Shown: positions 17,554 through 24,444, numbered from the stretch's first letter. The stretch is 52,464 nucleotides of DNA from Leuconostoc falkenbergense (GCF_014634805.1 NZ_BMBS01000010.1:1-52464), one strand, 5' to 3'. Notes: generated from the letters alone by a model not told the origin. Translations and numbers: made by a program.

Positions 17554-18032
17554 TCATTCCCTCCTTGGTCGGTGACGGGATCACCATAATTCGTATTGCT
17601 TTCAGGAACTTGATTGGCAGCATCATGTTCTCTGGCCAATTCTTCTAATTCGCTTGTACCCGCATCAATGTGATCAACTGCTTTTTGACGGTCAGCAATT
17701 AAACTTGTGTAGACATCAGTGCTTTTGGCATCATCTAATTGATGATTCAATTGGCCAAGTTCTGGCACTTCATCAGCGGCAATAAAATCACCTTCGGGAT
17801 CATAAATTGAGATCACTTGTAATTTCTTGCCAACTTGTTGTAACACGGCCACCATCTCAATGCCTAAAATTGGATCGCCTGCTGGGAATAATTCGTGGTA
17901 GCGTCTGGTTTCAATTGTCAAAGCAATGGCGCCTGGTTGACCCTTTTCCTGGAAGGATAAAATATTAACTTCCGCAGACTTTGTAATGCCTGTGATAAAG
18001 CCTGTAACTTCTTGAATGTTTTCTTGTGACAT
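17550..18032 (-). CDS. Small acidic transfer-operon protein, unknown function
   Basis: The protein has 160 residues from the ATG at 18032, preceded by AAAAGGAGCAAACAC; a longer in-frame start at 18098 overlaps the upstream gene by 53 bases. It appears soluble. The N-terminal half has alternating strands (EVTGFITGITKSAEVNILSF, AIALTIETRRYHELF) suggesting a small beta domain, and the C-terminal third is acidic and disordered. I do not recognise a family. Position between the Toprim/ArdC gene and the Clp-like ATPase makes it a possible adaptor for one of them. Confidence 0.6.
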   Translation of the reverse strand: MSQENIQEVTGFITGITKSAEVNILSFQEKGQPGAIALTIETRRYHELFPAGDPILGIEMVAVLQQVGKKLQVISIYDPEGDFIAADEVPELGQLNHQLDDAKSTDVYTSLIADRQKAVDHIDAGTSELEELAREHDAANQVPESNTNYGDPVTDQGGNE

Positions 18033-18045
18033 GTGTTTGCTCCTT

Positions 18046-20313
18046 TTACATGTGTCGTGTACTTGTTTGATTAATGGCCTGATAGTTTTGTTCGACAACC
18101 GCTAACTTATCAGGCTTAAGCAATTTTGTTGTTTTTGGTTGGCGTACTTCACCGTTGCTCAAGTTATCCGATAAATACTGAGTAACATCCGTACTTGCTT
18201 TGAGTGCCTGACTAATGATTTTGCCAGTATTTTGACCCTCTAGCGCCTTTAAGTTCTTTGACCAACCCGCAATATAATCAACGCTTTTTTCACCAGGCTC
18301 AATGCCTAGGTTTTTAGTAATCACATAGCTGGATAACTCTGCCTGCGTTTCTTTAATGGCTGTGGGCCAATTATTTTGACTCTGCAAAGAATGAAGCTGC
18401 GCGTGCGCTATTTCGTGTGCTAAGGTGTGGATTTTATCGGTTGGGGTAAGATCACTGCGCAATAGGATATATTTTTCATCCTTATTAGTTTTTGATTGAA
18501 CAAAGGCCCCTTTTGCTTGTCCCTGCCAGGTCATTGGCCGCTTGGCAATTTGTTCATCTACACCTTGGTCAATGACGGGCACTTTAAGTTTGTCGGCGAA
18601 CTTCAACAACGTTTTATAGGCCGCATCCAAATGTTTTGGACTTTTATCAGTGGCTAAGTCAATTGGACGATTCGGTAACATGCTGGGCAACTGCTCAGCT
18701 ATGGCATTGGTTTGACGAACATCAAATACGGTTTCGACTGGATAATGTTTTACACTGCGGACTTCCAATTGATTGTTATTGGCTAACTGTTTTTGTTCAG
18801 GCGTTGCATCCGCCCAACGTATCTTTTCACCATTGCTGTCAATAATGGTTTTCAAGTTTGTTGGGGCGCCAAATATTTTGATGCCCTTTTCCCCCTTATT
18901 AACTTGGATGCCATCAGCAGACCATTGTTTGTAGCCTTTTAACAAGGTGGCTTTTGGATTTTGTAGTTGAATCAACATTGAATTACGAGCCGAATAATTT
19001 AAGCCAGTAGCAGTAAAGTCAAGGAGCTTTTTGAGTTCAGCGGGATCTTGTTGGTACTTAGCCACCTTTCCCATTGCCTCTTGAATAATCTGCTTATTCT
19101 TCAAAGCATTTTCCTTACGACGGTCAGCTTTGGAACGACGCTCTTTACCCTTTTTAGGTGTTTGTTCCTCAACAGTTGGCTTAACAGGTTGAATGGTGCT
19201 CATTTTGACATCCACATAATCAGGTTTGCCTGTTTGTGTCTCTTGCACTGCAAGTTTTTCTAAGGCATCTAGGCGATTAGCATTATCCGTCATACTCATG
19301 ACACGACGGCCTGTAACACCTGCTTTCAGTTGTTCGTTCCAATCTTTGCCTTGTAAGGGAATATGACGTTCTGCTTCAATCGCTTCACCAGTAATTGGAT
19401 TTTTAAAGCTAAATCGATCAAAGTAATCTGCAGCTTTAAACCCCGCGACATCGTTATCAAAAGCCACAGTGATCTTATTAAATTTGGCTTGCTTAGCAGC
19501 AACCGCATCATTCAAATATTGCAAGCCACGCTTAGCATCAGTGCCAGACACAGACAATAGCGTGGCGTTACTTTTCACCATGTCTTGATGATTTTGTTGT
19601 GCATAACTCAATAAATCAATTGGGCTTTCAAATAAAATCAATGTTTTATCACCTGAACCAAATGAGAGGTTATAACCCGTTGAGGTATCACTGCCAGCAA
19701 AGATTTTTTTGGATGTGCCACGCTTTTTGTAATGTTCAAAGTCTTGTTCAGTCCCTTGACGATCAGCGCCCACAATTTTGCCATTCACATCCTTCCAGGG
19801 AAAGATGACGGGGTTTTGATGCAACTTATCACCTTCACGGTAACGGCTACCTTGTACCACTGCGCCACTTTTCAATAAATTGTCAACGAACTGTGGATTG
19901 AGCTTGCGTTGATTAACTAAATAATCTTTGGCTACGTTTGTTTCTTGAGTTTTGAAGACCTTGTCATAATCAAACTTGTAACGCGGTGTGTTGTCTTCGT
20001 ACAGTTTAGAGACATCAATATTTTCACCTTTGACAAAGCGCGCGTAGGCCAGTTGATTTTTAATAGCAGGACCTTTACTGTCACCATCTGATTTGCCTAA
20101 TTCGTAGTAGTGGATGAAATCAACCAAATCACCTTTAACACCAGTCGAGTTCCAGACAAAACGGTTTAATTTTGTTCTAACCACCAAACTATCGTGATCA
20201 ACCATGCGTAACTCAGTAGGAGTATCCGTTGTGTAAGGAATACCTTTCCAATCGCAATAGCCCCGAATTGGTAACAGTTTGAGTTGCGCACGTTCTTCCT
20301 TACTGATCGCCAT
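18046..20313 (-). CDS. Toprim/DUF3991-type primase-like protein fused to an ArdC-like antirestriction metallopeptidase
   Basis: The protein has 755 residues from the ATG at 20313 (preceded by GGAGGACAAGCTC). The N-terminal third resembles DUF3991 plus a Toprim_2 domain: Glu in FESPIDLLSYA (228-238) and the acidic pair in VAFDNDVAGF (283-292), as in plasmid primases and nickases. A basic linker (390-410) leads to an ArdC-like single-strand-binding domain (about 420-535, with FTATGLNYSARNS and GYKQWSADG). It ends in a zinc metallopeptidase-like domain with HEIAH at 633-637. ArdC proteins protect incoming single-stranded DNA from restriction. The fusion could accompany or prime transferred DNA in the recipient while blocking host defences. 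Confidence 0.85.
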   Translation of the reverse strand: MAISKEERAQLKLLPIRGYCDWKGIPYTTDTPTELRMVDHDSLVVRTKLNRFVWNSTGVKGDLVDFIHYYELGKSDGDSKGPAIKNQLAYARFVKGENIDVSKLYEDNTPRYKFDYDKVFKTQETNVAKDYLVNQRKLNPQFVDNLLKSGAVVQGSRYREGDKLHQNPVIFPWKDVNGKIVGADRQGTEQDFEHYKKRGTSKKIFAGSDTSTGYNLSFGSGDKTLILFESPIDLLSYAQQNHQDMVKSNATLLSVSGTDAKRGLQYLNDAVAAKQAKFNKITVAFDNDVAGFKAADYFDRFSFKNPITGEAIEAERHIPLQGKDWNEQLKAGVTGRRVMSMTDNANRLDALEKLAVQETQTGKPDYVDVKMSTIQPVKPTVEEQTPKKGKERRSKADRRKENALKNKQIIQEAMGKVAKYQQDPAELKKLLDFTATGLNYSARNSMLIQLQNPKATLLKGYKQWSADGIQVNKGEKGIKIFGAPTNLKTIIDSNGEKIRWADATPEQKQLANNNQLEVRSVKHYPVETVFDVRQTNAIAEQLPSMLPNRPIDLATDKSPKHLDAAYKTLLKFADKLKVPVIDQGVDEQIAKRPMTWQGQAKGAFVQSKTNKDEKYILLRSDLTPTDKIHTLAHEIAHAQLHSLQSQNNWPTAIKETQAELSSYVITKNLGIEPGEKSVDYIAGWSKNLKALEGQNTGKIISQALKASTDVTQYLSDNLSNGEVRQPKTTKLLKPDKLAVVEQNYQAINQTSTRHM

Positions 20314-20566
20314 GAGCTTGTCCTCCAACTTGTTTGTCAATTGGTAAGTGATTCAATTCAGCAAATGCCTGGTCAATATCATCTGTTTCCAAATTCATTT
20401 TGGCTAACAGTGATCGTCCCAATTCAGCCACAAGAGCGTCATTAAGTTGTTTGATGTCTTTTTTGATGGCCCGCTTTTCGTCTTGAATTGCCTTTGCTTG
20501 TAAATCTAGTTCATCCAAACGTGTTTGCTTTTCTTTGATTTGTTGGTCAATCGTTTTTTTAGCCAT
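20300..20566 (-). CDS. Small coiled-coil protein, first gene of the proximal tra operon
   Basis: The 88 residues are mostly a charged coiled coil (about 3-52, with KEKQTRLDELDLQAKAIQDE), then a short acidic region and a Gly/His-rich tail. Its end overlaps the start of the Toprim/ArdC gene by 14 bases. AGGGAGCTACAAA precedes the ATG. No family is recognised; small coiled-coil proteins at the head of transfer operons are often relaxosome accessories or regulators, which here is only a guess. Confidence 0.65.
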   Translation of the reverse strand: MAKKTIDQQIKEKQTRLDELDLQAKAIQDEKRAIKKDIKQLNDALVAELGRSLLAKMNLETDDIDQAFAELNHLPIDKQVGGQAHGDQ

Positions 20567-20623
20567 TTTGTAGCTCCCTTTTTGTTTAATATAGGGTCAA
20601 TATACCAACCTTTTAAATAACCT

Positions 20624-20649
20624 CATAAAAGTAAATGGTTTTTCCTGAG
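20624..20649. repeat. 26-bp leader element U1, copy upstream of the proximal tra operon
   Basis: This is the second copy of the element at 8558-8583 (25 of 26 identical, same orientation), 57 bases upstream of the first gene of the operon. As at the other locus, palindromic structures lie directly outside it. Confidence 0.7.
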
Positions 20650-20662
20650 ACATCACAAACCT

Positions 20663-20737
20663 CCCCCAGTCCCCCTAATCATTAACTTGACAGGCGTGGT
20701 TATTACCACACCAGTAAAGTTAATTGGGGGTTCAAAA
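20663..20737. repeat. 75-bp palindromic repeat P1, copy A
   Basis: Arms CCCCC (20671-20675) and ATTAACTT pair with AAGTTAAT and GGGGG (20726-20730), and an inner GTGGT-TATT-ACCAC forms the tip. A perfect TTGACA (20687-20692) lies in the left arm. Copy B at 22355-22429 differs at three bases only; two of these are in the inner loop, so the folding potential is preserved. Confidence 0.85.
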
Positions 20738-20787
20738 AAAGCCATCACATTCAAACGATTTTCAAACCGTTTAAATGTGATGGCTTT
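20738..20787. terminator. Strong hairpin, terminator-like on the minus strand
   Basis: AAAGCCATCACATT pairs with AATGTGATGGCTTT, extended inside by AAACG/CGTTT after one mismatch. On the minus strand the stem is followed by a run of seven T, as in an intrinsic terminator; on the plus strand the T run is short. It could insulate the proximal tra operon or be another hairpin of block A. Confidence 0.55.
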
Positions 20788-20855
20788 CCTGCCTGCTGGC
20801 TGTTATGCACCATCTATTCTTGCTTTTGTGACTACCAAAACTCTAACAAGTCAAG

Positions 20856-20885
20856 CAAATCTAAGGACTAAAGTCCAAAGATTTG
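20856..20885. repeat. Interrupted perfect palindrome in block A
   Basis: CAAATCT-aa-GGACT-aa-AGTCC-aa-AGATTTG: two pairs of perfect arms are separated by AA on both sides and with AA in the centre. The same design, with different arms, occurs at 22500-22533. Confidence 0.8.
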
Positions 20886-21022
20886 GGGCTAAATTTGCAA
20901 GGCCAAGCACTGCGTGTCGCTACGCGAGCTTTGCAAACCCGCCCTGGCTTGTTTTAGTTTATCCGTTCACAACGCAATAAGAATAAATTGGTCACAAAAC
21001 AGGCCAACAGGAGGACAAGACT

Positions 21023-21391
21023 ATGGGCTTAGATATGTATTTACAAACAGAGAACAAGCAAACAGGTAAAGCCGTCATTATTCACTCATGGCGTAAAGCC
21101 AATCAAATTAGAGATTGGTTTGTAAGACGCTTTGACTTAGACCCTAATGACCAATTGAAGATTGCTATCACTCGTGATGACTTAGAGGCTTTAACGAGTG
21201 ATATTGAACAGGTTTTGCCAAGCCATGCTTTGGCACTAGAGTTGTTACCAACAGCATCAGGGTTTTTCTTTGGTAGTACAGACTATGACGGCTATTATTT
21301 TGAAGTGTTGAGAGACACACGGCATTTTCTTCAGAAAGAATTTACTTACAACAGTGATTCAGAAAATTTGTACTATACAGAATGGTGGTGA
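21023..21391 (+). CDS. Conserved plasmid/phage protein of unknown function (MGLDMYL family)
   Basis: The 122-residue protein begins MGLDMYLQ and contains HSWRKANQIRDWFVRR (27-42) and SGFFFGSTDYDGYYFE (about 90-105). Proteins with this opening, a W-R-K-A-N segment and a Tyr/Asp-rich end are frequent on plasmids and in phages of Gram-positive bacteria, but have no assigned function. AACAGGAGGACAAGACT gives a strong ribosome-binding site. It heads the first plus-strand cluster (21023-22320), whose genes are close or overlapping. Confidence 0.75.
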   Translation: MGLDMYLQTENKQTGKAVIIHSWRKANQIRDWFVRRFDLDPNDQLKIAITRDDLEALTSDIEQVLPSHALALELLPTASGFFFGSTDYDGYYFEVLRDTRHFLQKEFTYNSDSENLYYTEWW

Positions 21392-21394
21392 AAT

Positions 21395-21739
21395 ATGAAT
21401 ATCAGAATTATTAGAATGGAGATCTACTTACAAAATTCTGTAATGGCACTCATTCCTAGCGGTGCTATTCAAGCCGTAGAACTTGTTTATCAAGCTAAAG
21501 ACTATGATGAAGATGATTTAACGGCTAATGTTTGGTCAGGATTGGAAGACGAGTTATCCGAGCTAGGACTTTATTATCCCGTCAACAACAATTGGGTACA
21601 CCATCAACATCTAAATGAGAAATTTGATAGATTAACAATTGGCTATGTCGCAGACAACAACATCACGGTCACAAACGAAATTCTAGTAAATCATATTCAC
21701 GGCAGTATTGATGGTGATGAAAGACCAGATTGGATGTAA
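21395..21739 (+). CDS. Small hypothetical protein of cluster 1
   Basis: The protein has 114 residues, is acidic, appears soluble, and is not recognised. It starts 3 bases after the previous stop. A second in-frame ATG lies at residue 8 (MEIYLQN) and could be the true start because the first has only a weak ribosome-binding site. Mixed alpha/beta composition with several Asp/Glu clusters (KDYDEDDLTANVW) is reminiscent of small anti-defence or DNA-mimic proteins, but that is only compositional. Confidence 0.6.
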   Translation: MNIRIIRMEIYLQNSVMALIPSGAIQAVELVYQAKDYDEDDLTANVWSGLEDELSELGLYYPVNNNWVHHQHLNEKFDRLTIGYVADNNITVTNEILVNHIHGSIDGDERPDWM

Positions 21740-21749
21740 AGGAGACACT

Positions 21750-22121
21750 ATGGCATGGTATGAACCTCATCAAGACTTGATAACTGACTATATGATGATT
21801 GAACAAAATATTTCAATAACTGCAGAATTACTGAGCTGGCGGGATTGCGACAAACAATTAAAACAAATTCGCTTGCAGGCGTATCGTAATGACTACAATG
21901 ACGGTGACTATGACTATTTCTTCTCATTGCGGTTTGCAGAATATCCATTATCCAATCTTGTTTTTAATAAAGATGTGACGGAACTAGTATGTGGCAACCC
22001 CAAAGCCAGTGCAGCAACCATTCGTAAAAAGTTGTTTAAAATCATGAATGCATGGTGGCTAAACAGCCCAGACTATCACTCACCAAAATCAGACAAGGAG
22101 CAACAAAATGACAGAAACTAA
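21750..22121 (+). CDS. Small hypothetical protein of cluster 1
   Basis: The protein has 123 residues from the ATG at 21750, preceded by AAAGGAGACACT; a longer in-frame start at 21708 runs back into the previous gene and has no such site. It is Asp/Tyr-rich in the middle (NDYNDGDYDYFFS) and has a basic helix near the C-terminus (ATIRKKLFKIMNAWW). No family is recognised. It overlaps the next gene by 14 bases. Confidence 0.62.
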   Translation: MAWYEPHQDLITDYMMIEQNISITAELLSWRDCDKQLKQIRLQAYRNDYNDGDYDYFFSLRFAEYPLSNLVFNKDVTELVCGNPKASAATIRKKLFKIMNAWWLNSPDYHSPKSDKEQQNDRN

Positions 22122-22320
22122 CCCATTTGAAATTGTAAATAAGCTAATCACTACCAATGGTGTGGTGATTGCAACCCTAAAAAATGGTGATGAGATAACC
22201 GTGGCTAGTAATGGTCTTGCGAGACATAACGGAACTTACTTCAAAGATTATGGAGACATTCTAGCGAGTGTTTCAATTGATACAATTCTTGACGCTATTG
22301 TTCAATCAATATCTCAATAA
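22108..22320 (+). CDS. Small hypothetical protein of cluster 1
   Basis: The protein has 70 residues, starts inside the end of the previous gene and is preceded by AAGGAGCAACAAA. Its sequence (GVVIATLKNGDEITVASNG, then FKDYGDIL) suggests a small beta-rich domain. Unknown function. A hairpin and palindromic repeat P1 copy B follow directly. Confidence 0.62.
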   Translation: MTETNPFEIVNKLITTNGVVIATLKNGDEITVASNGLARHNGTYFKDYGDILASVSIDTILDAIVQSISQ

Positions 22321-22328
22321 AACAAGCC

Positions 22329-22347
22329 ATGACTATTTTTTAGTCAT
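22329..22347 (+). terminator. Hairpin at the end of cluster 1
   Basis: ATGACTA and TAGTCAT form a perfect 7-bp stem around a T loop just after the stop at 22320. There is no good T run after the stem, so termination would be weak; it could equally be part of palindrome block B. Confidence 0.45.
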
Positions 22348-22354
22348 AGCCCTT

Positions 22355-22429
22355 CCCCCAGTCCCCCTGATCATTAACTTGACAGGCGTGGTTGATACCA
22401 CACCAGTAAAGTTAATTGGGGGTTCAAAA
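22355..22429. repeat. 75-bp palindromic repeat P1, copy B
   Basis: It is 72 of 75 identical to copy A (20663-20737), keeping both arm pairs and the TTGACA. It lies between cluster 1 and cluster 2, just as copy A precedes cluster 1. Confidence 0.85.
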
Positions 22430-22676
22430 GGCTCACTTCCGTTCGCATCGCACCAAATTGTTCTGTTTGCTCTGTGCCGTTTTCACAATCGCATGATAAA
22501 GAGTCTGTAAGGCGCAAGCGCCAAACAGTCTCTACAAAGCAACACAAGGACGTAACAAGTTGCTGCGCAATCCTTGTGTTTCTTTGGTTATCATGCCAAT
22601 TGTTACCCGTCACGACGCAACCAGCTCAATTGGAGCGATTGCCAACAGGAAAAAGTTTTGGAAAGGTTTATTTCTT

Positions 22677-22898
22677 ATGGAAGTTTATTATCAACTTATT
22701 CGCAACAGCGGTCATACCGTGCGTTATGCCTCAACAGATAAGCAAGTTGTTCTCACGCATGGCTATCCAATTTATTTACAAATCTATGGCGCTAATCGTT
22801 CTACAGATTATATTTTGAAAGACACGTTTGCCTTTTTAGACACCCAATACGGCAACAATATTAAATTAGTCAATGTTGATGAACTGGAGAAAAAATAA
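22677..22898 (+). CDS. Small hypothetical protein of cluster 2
   Basis: The protein has 73 residues from MEVYYQL. A longer in-frame ATG at 22560 lies inside palindrome block B and lacks a ribosome-binding site; GGAAAGG lies about 10 bases before 22677. The sequence (TVRYASTDKQVVLTHGYPIY) suggests a small beta-rich fold. Its stop overlaps the next start as TAATG. Function unknown. Confidence 0.55.
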   Translation: MEVYYQLIRNSGHTVRYASTDKQVVLTHGYPIYLQIYGANRSTDYILKDTFAFLDTQYGNNIKLVNVDELEKK

Positions 22899-23341
22899 TG
22901 ACAAAGCAATTCTATGATGATTTTAGCAAATTACCAATCGCCAAAATGGCACAATCAATCGCTGACATGACTTATTTGTTCAATGAGACCAAAGTGCCAA
23001 CTAGTCACTATAAAGCGCAATTAAGTAAAGGCTTTGAAGAAATGGTTGAAGCAAGCGTTAGTGTTTCATTAGTCAACACCATTTTCAACACTTTGCAAGC
23101 TTTGCAAAAAGAAAGCCCAAAGTTATTTTATCAAGCTATGCTCTGCCTTGATACCAAAGTAAAGCCTAGCAGTATTACCCCCAGTCAATATCAAGCAATG
23201 GAATTTACTTGGTCACAATTTGAATTGAACAAAAAGAAAAATATCCTTGATAAGGACTTTATCCAAATGTTCAATCAAGTTGAAGAAAATGGACTGACCT
23301 ATTACACGCAAAACCAACAGGAGACAGATGACAATGAATGA
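22898..23341 (+). CDS. Hypothetical helical protein of cluster 2
   Basis: The protein has 147 residues, predicted mostly helical and soluble, with a repeated-helix character (MVEASVSVSLVNTIFNTLQALQ). No catalytic motif and no recognised family. It is translationally coupled to the preceding gene by TAATG and overlapped at its end by the next start. Conserved coupling implies a real gene. Confidence 0.62.
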   Translation: MTKQFYDDFSKLPIAKMAQSIADMTYLFNETKVPTSHYKAQLSKGFEEMVEASVSVSLVNTIFNTLQALQKESPKLFYQAMLCLDTKVKPSSITPSQYQAMEFTWSQFELNKKKNILDKDFIQMFNQVEENGLTYYTQNQQETDDNE

Positions 23342-23537
23342 TGAAGTGATTGAAAATATAGCAATACGTTACTTTTCTTGGTCTGATAAACAACCTCTGG
23401 GTGGCTCAGAAATACTGGTAAGCGAAAATCAAAGCAATAGTTCTGGCGAAATTGATTTATCAGATGATGAAGCACTGCGATTAAGCGCATTTATCATGGA
23501 AGAATTGGCTGAGGTTACCCTAAGAACCACAATTTAA
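23334..23537 (+). CDS. Small acidic hypothetical protein of cluster 2
   Basis: The protein has 67 residues from the ATG at 23334; the ATG at 23328 is only 3 bases after AGGAGA, so the second fits better. It is acidic (SSGEIDLSDDEALRLSAFIM) and overlaps the previous gene by 8 bases. Unknown function. Confidence 0.55.
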   Translation: MNDEVIENIAIRYFSWSDKQPLGGSEILVSENQSNSSGEIDLSDDEALRLSAFIMEELAEVTLRTTI

Positions 23538-23571
23538 GGAGAATAATACGGCAATCGTCAACGTTAAATAT

Positions 23572-23766
23572 ATGGAAACATTGGTTAGAACAGTGGTAGT
23601 TAATGTCCCTGATACACTCACAGATGAGCAGAAACTGACACAAGCTGTTGAAATTGGTAAACGTCACTATTTTGATGAAAAAGTGATTTTAGGGGCAGAT
23701 GATTTAGATTTACGTGAAATCAGTGCGGAGTACAAACAAGAGACAACAGATTACGAGGAATTTTAA
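23572..23766 (+). CDS. Small acidic hypothetical protein of cluster 2, start codon possibly mutated
   Basis: The protein has 64 residues from the first ATG. That ATG has no ribosome-binding site. AAGGAG at 23536-23541 lies 6 bases before an in-frame ACG (23548), which would give eight more residues (AIVNVKY after the initiator). Either ACG is used, or an original ATG was lost by one substitution and expression is low. The sequence VNVPDTLTDEQKL is followed by an acidic C-terminus. Unknown function. Confidence 0.5.
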   Translation: METLVRTVVVNVPDTLTDEQKLTQAVEIGKRHYFDEKVILGADDLDLREISAEYKQETTDYEEF

Positions 23767-23788
23767 TCACAAATAGGAGCGTGGCAAT

Positions 23789-23896
23789 ATGGGGACATTT
23801 GTTTTTAAATTATTTGTGTTAATCATTTTATTGGTTTACATACTCTATTACATAGTTGGTGTGATTATGATTGCACATGAAGATGATGAGCGGTAA
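23789..23896 (+). CDS. 35-residue single-span membrane peptide
   Basis: A short ORF begins MGTFVFKLFVLIILL, forms one membrane helix (about 5-29) and ends HEDDER. AATAGGAGCGTGGCAAT gives a good ribosome-binding site. It is the last gene of cluster 2 and directly precedes palindrome block C. It is too short to classify. Confidence 0.5.
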   Translation: MGTFVFKLFVLIILLVYILYYIVGVIMIAHEDDER

Positions 23897-24213
23897 AAAT
23901 TTTTTGCCGTGCTCCCCAGACCCGCAAGCGGGATCAAACACGCTACGCTTGTCCTGCCAAGGTCTTGGGTGCCACTTCGCTTTGAGTCAAACATTGTGCC
24001 ACAACCAGTGACTTGTAAGCTGTGGTGGTGATACCACAGCAACAAGCACTAGCCCAGAATAAAAGGGCTTCGTAAATTCGCTACGCTCACCCTTGTATTC
24101 TGCGCTGCTTGTGTCCCCATGTTCTTCGTCAAAACGAAATAACACACCAATCACAGGCAGGGCCGACAGGAAATGGTTTCTGCCTGGTGCGTACATAATC
24201 AAGGAGAACTACT
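23897..24213. other. Palindrome block C upstream of cluster 3
   Basis: The 317-bp block has three long hairpins. One is CCCGC-aa-GCGGG (23921-23932) inside CCCAGACC/GGTCTTGGG. The second, 24007-24050, has GCTGTGGT/ACCACAGC with outer CTTGT/ACAAG and AGTG/CACT. The third, 24055-24102, has CAGAATA/TATTCTG with inner AAGGG/CCCTT. GCTACGC occurs in or near the loops at 23942 and 24080. The 16-mer at 24128-24143 is shared, inverted, with the parA leader. No consensus promoter is visible before 24214. Confidence 0.6.
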
Positions 24214-24444
24214 ATGAATCGAATTACCAAAGTTATCACTACTATTGCCGCAACAATTATCAGTTTGGATATTTTACTAATGGTCATCAATGGCACGATG
24301 CTGTATGTCTTACTCACCCTGGCTGGCTTTTATGTCTTAGCATGTTTGGCTTTTAAGCAGTCCGCTTATAAAGCGACGCGTAGCTGGATCGATACTGGTC
24401 ACCTGCCCCATAAGGAGAAAACTCATGTCAAAACTCACAACTAA
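24214..24444 (+). CDS. Two-span small membrane protein of cluster 3
   Basis: The protein has 76 residues and two hydrophobic stretches (about 8-26 and 28-47), then a basic tail. CAAGGAGAACTACT precedes the ATG. A decayed relative of its first codons is found at 33157, indicating that this segment was duplicated. Unknown function. Confidence 0.6.
   Translation: MNRITKVITTIAATIISLDILLMVINGTMLYVLLTLAGFYVLACLAFKQSAYKATRSWIDTGHLPHKEKTHVKTHN

Larger units (their letters stand above)
20567..21022. other. Palindrome block A between divergent operons
   Basis: This 456-bp block holds the U1 element and at least four long inverted repeats: the 75-bp repeat P1, a 17-bp stem at 20741-20784, an interrupted perfect palindrome at 20856-20885, and a nested structure at 20886-20955 (TTTGCAAG with CTTTGCAAA, outer CAAG-CCA with TGGCTTG, inner GCTACGC). 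No matched consensus -35/-10 pair is evident before the plus-strand gene at 21023. An oriT, a single-strand promoter or a regulatory RNA are all possible. Confidence 0.55.
22321..22676. other. Palindrome block B upstream of cluster 2
   Basis: The 356-bp block holds the hairpin at 22329, repeat P1 copy B, the interrupted palindrome at 22500-22533 (AGAGtCTGT-aa-GGCGC-aa-GCGCC-aa-ACAGtCTCT) and a 15-bp stem with one mismatch at 22536-22550/22571-22585 (AAAGCAACACAAGGA with TCCTTGTGTTTCTTT). No convincing -35/-10 pair is seen before 22677. Confidence 0.6.

Noticed and set aside
22374..22613. Open minus-strand frame across palindrome block B
   Set aside because: It runs through palindromic DNA, where both strands stay open by symmetry, and has no ribosome-binding site.
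20663..24102. Repeats of the palindrome blocks as a CRISPR array
   Set aside because: The units are hundreds of bases apart, differ in sequence, have no regular spacers, and no cas genes are present.
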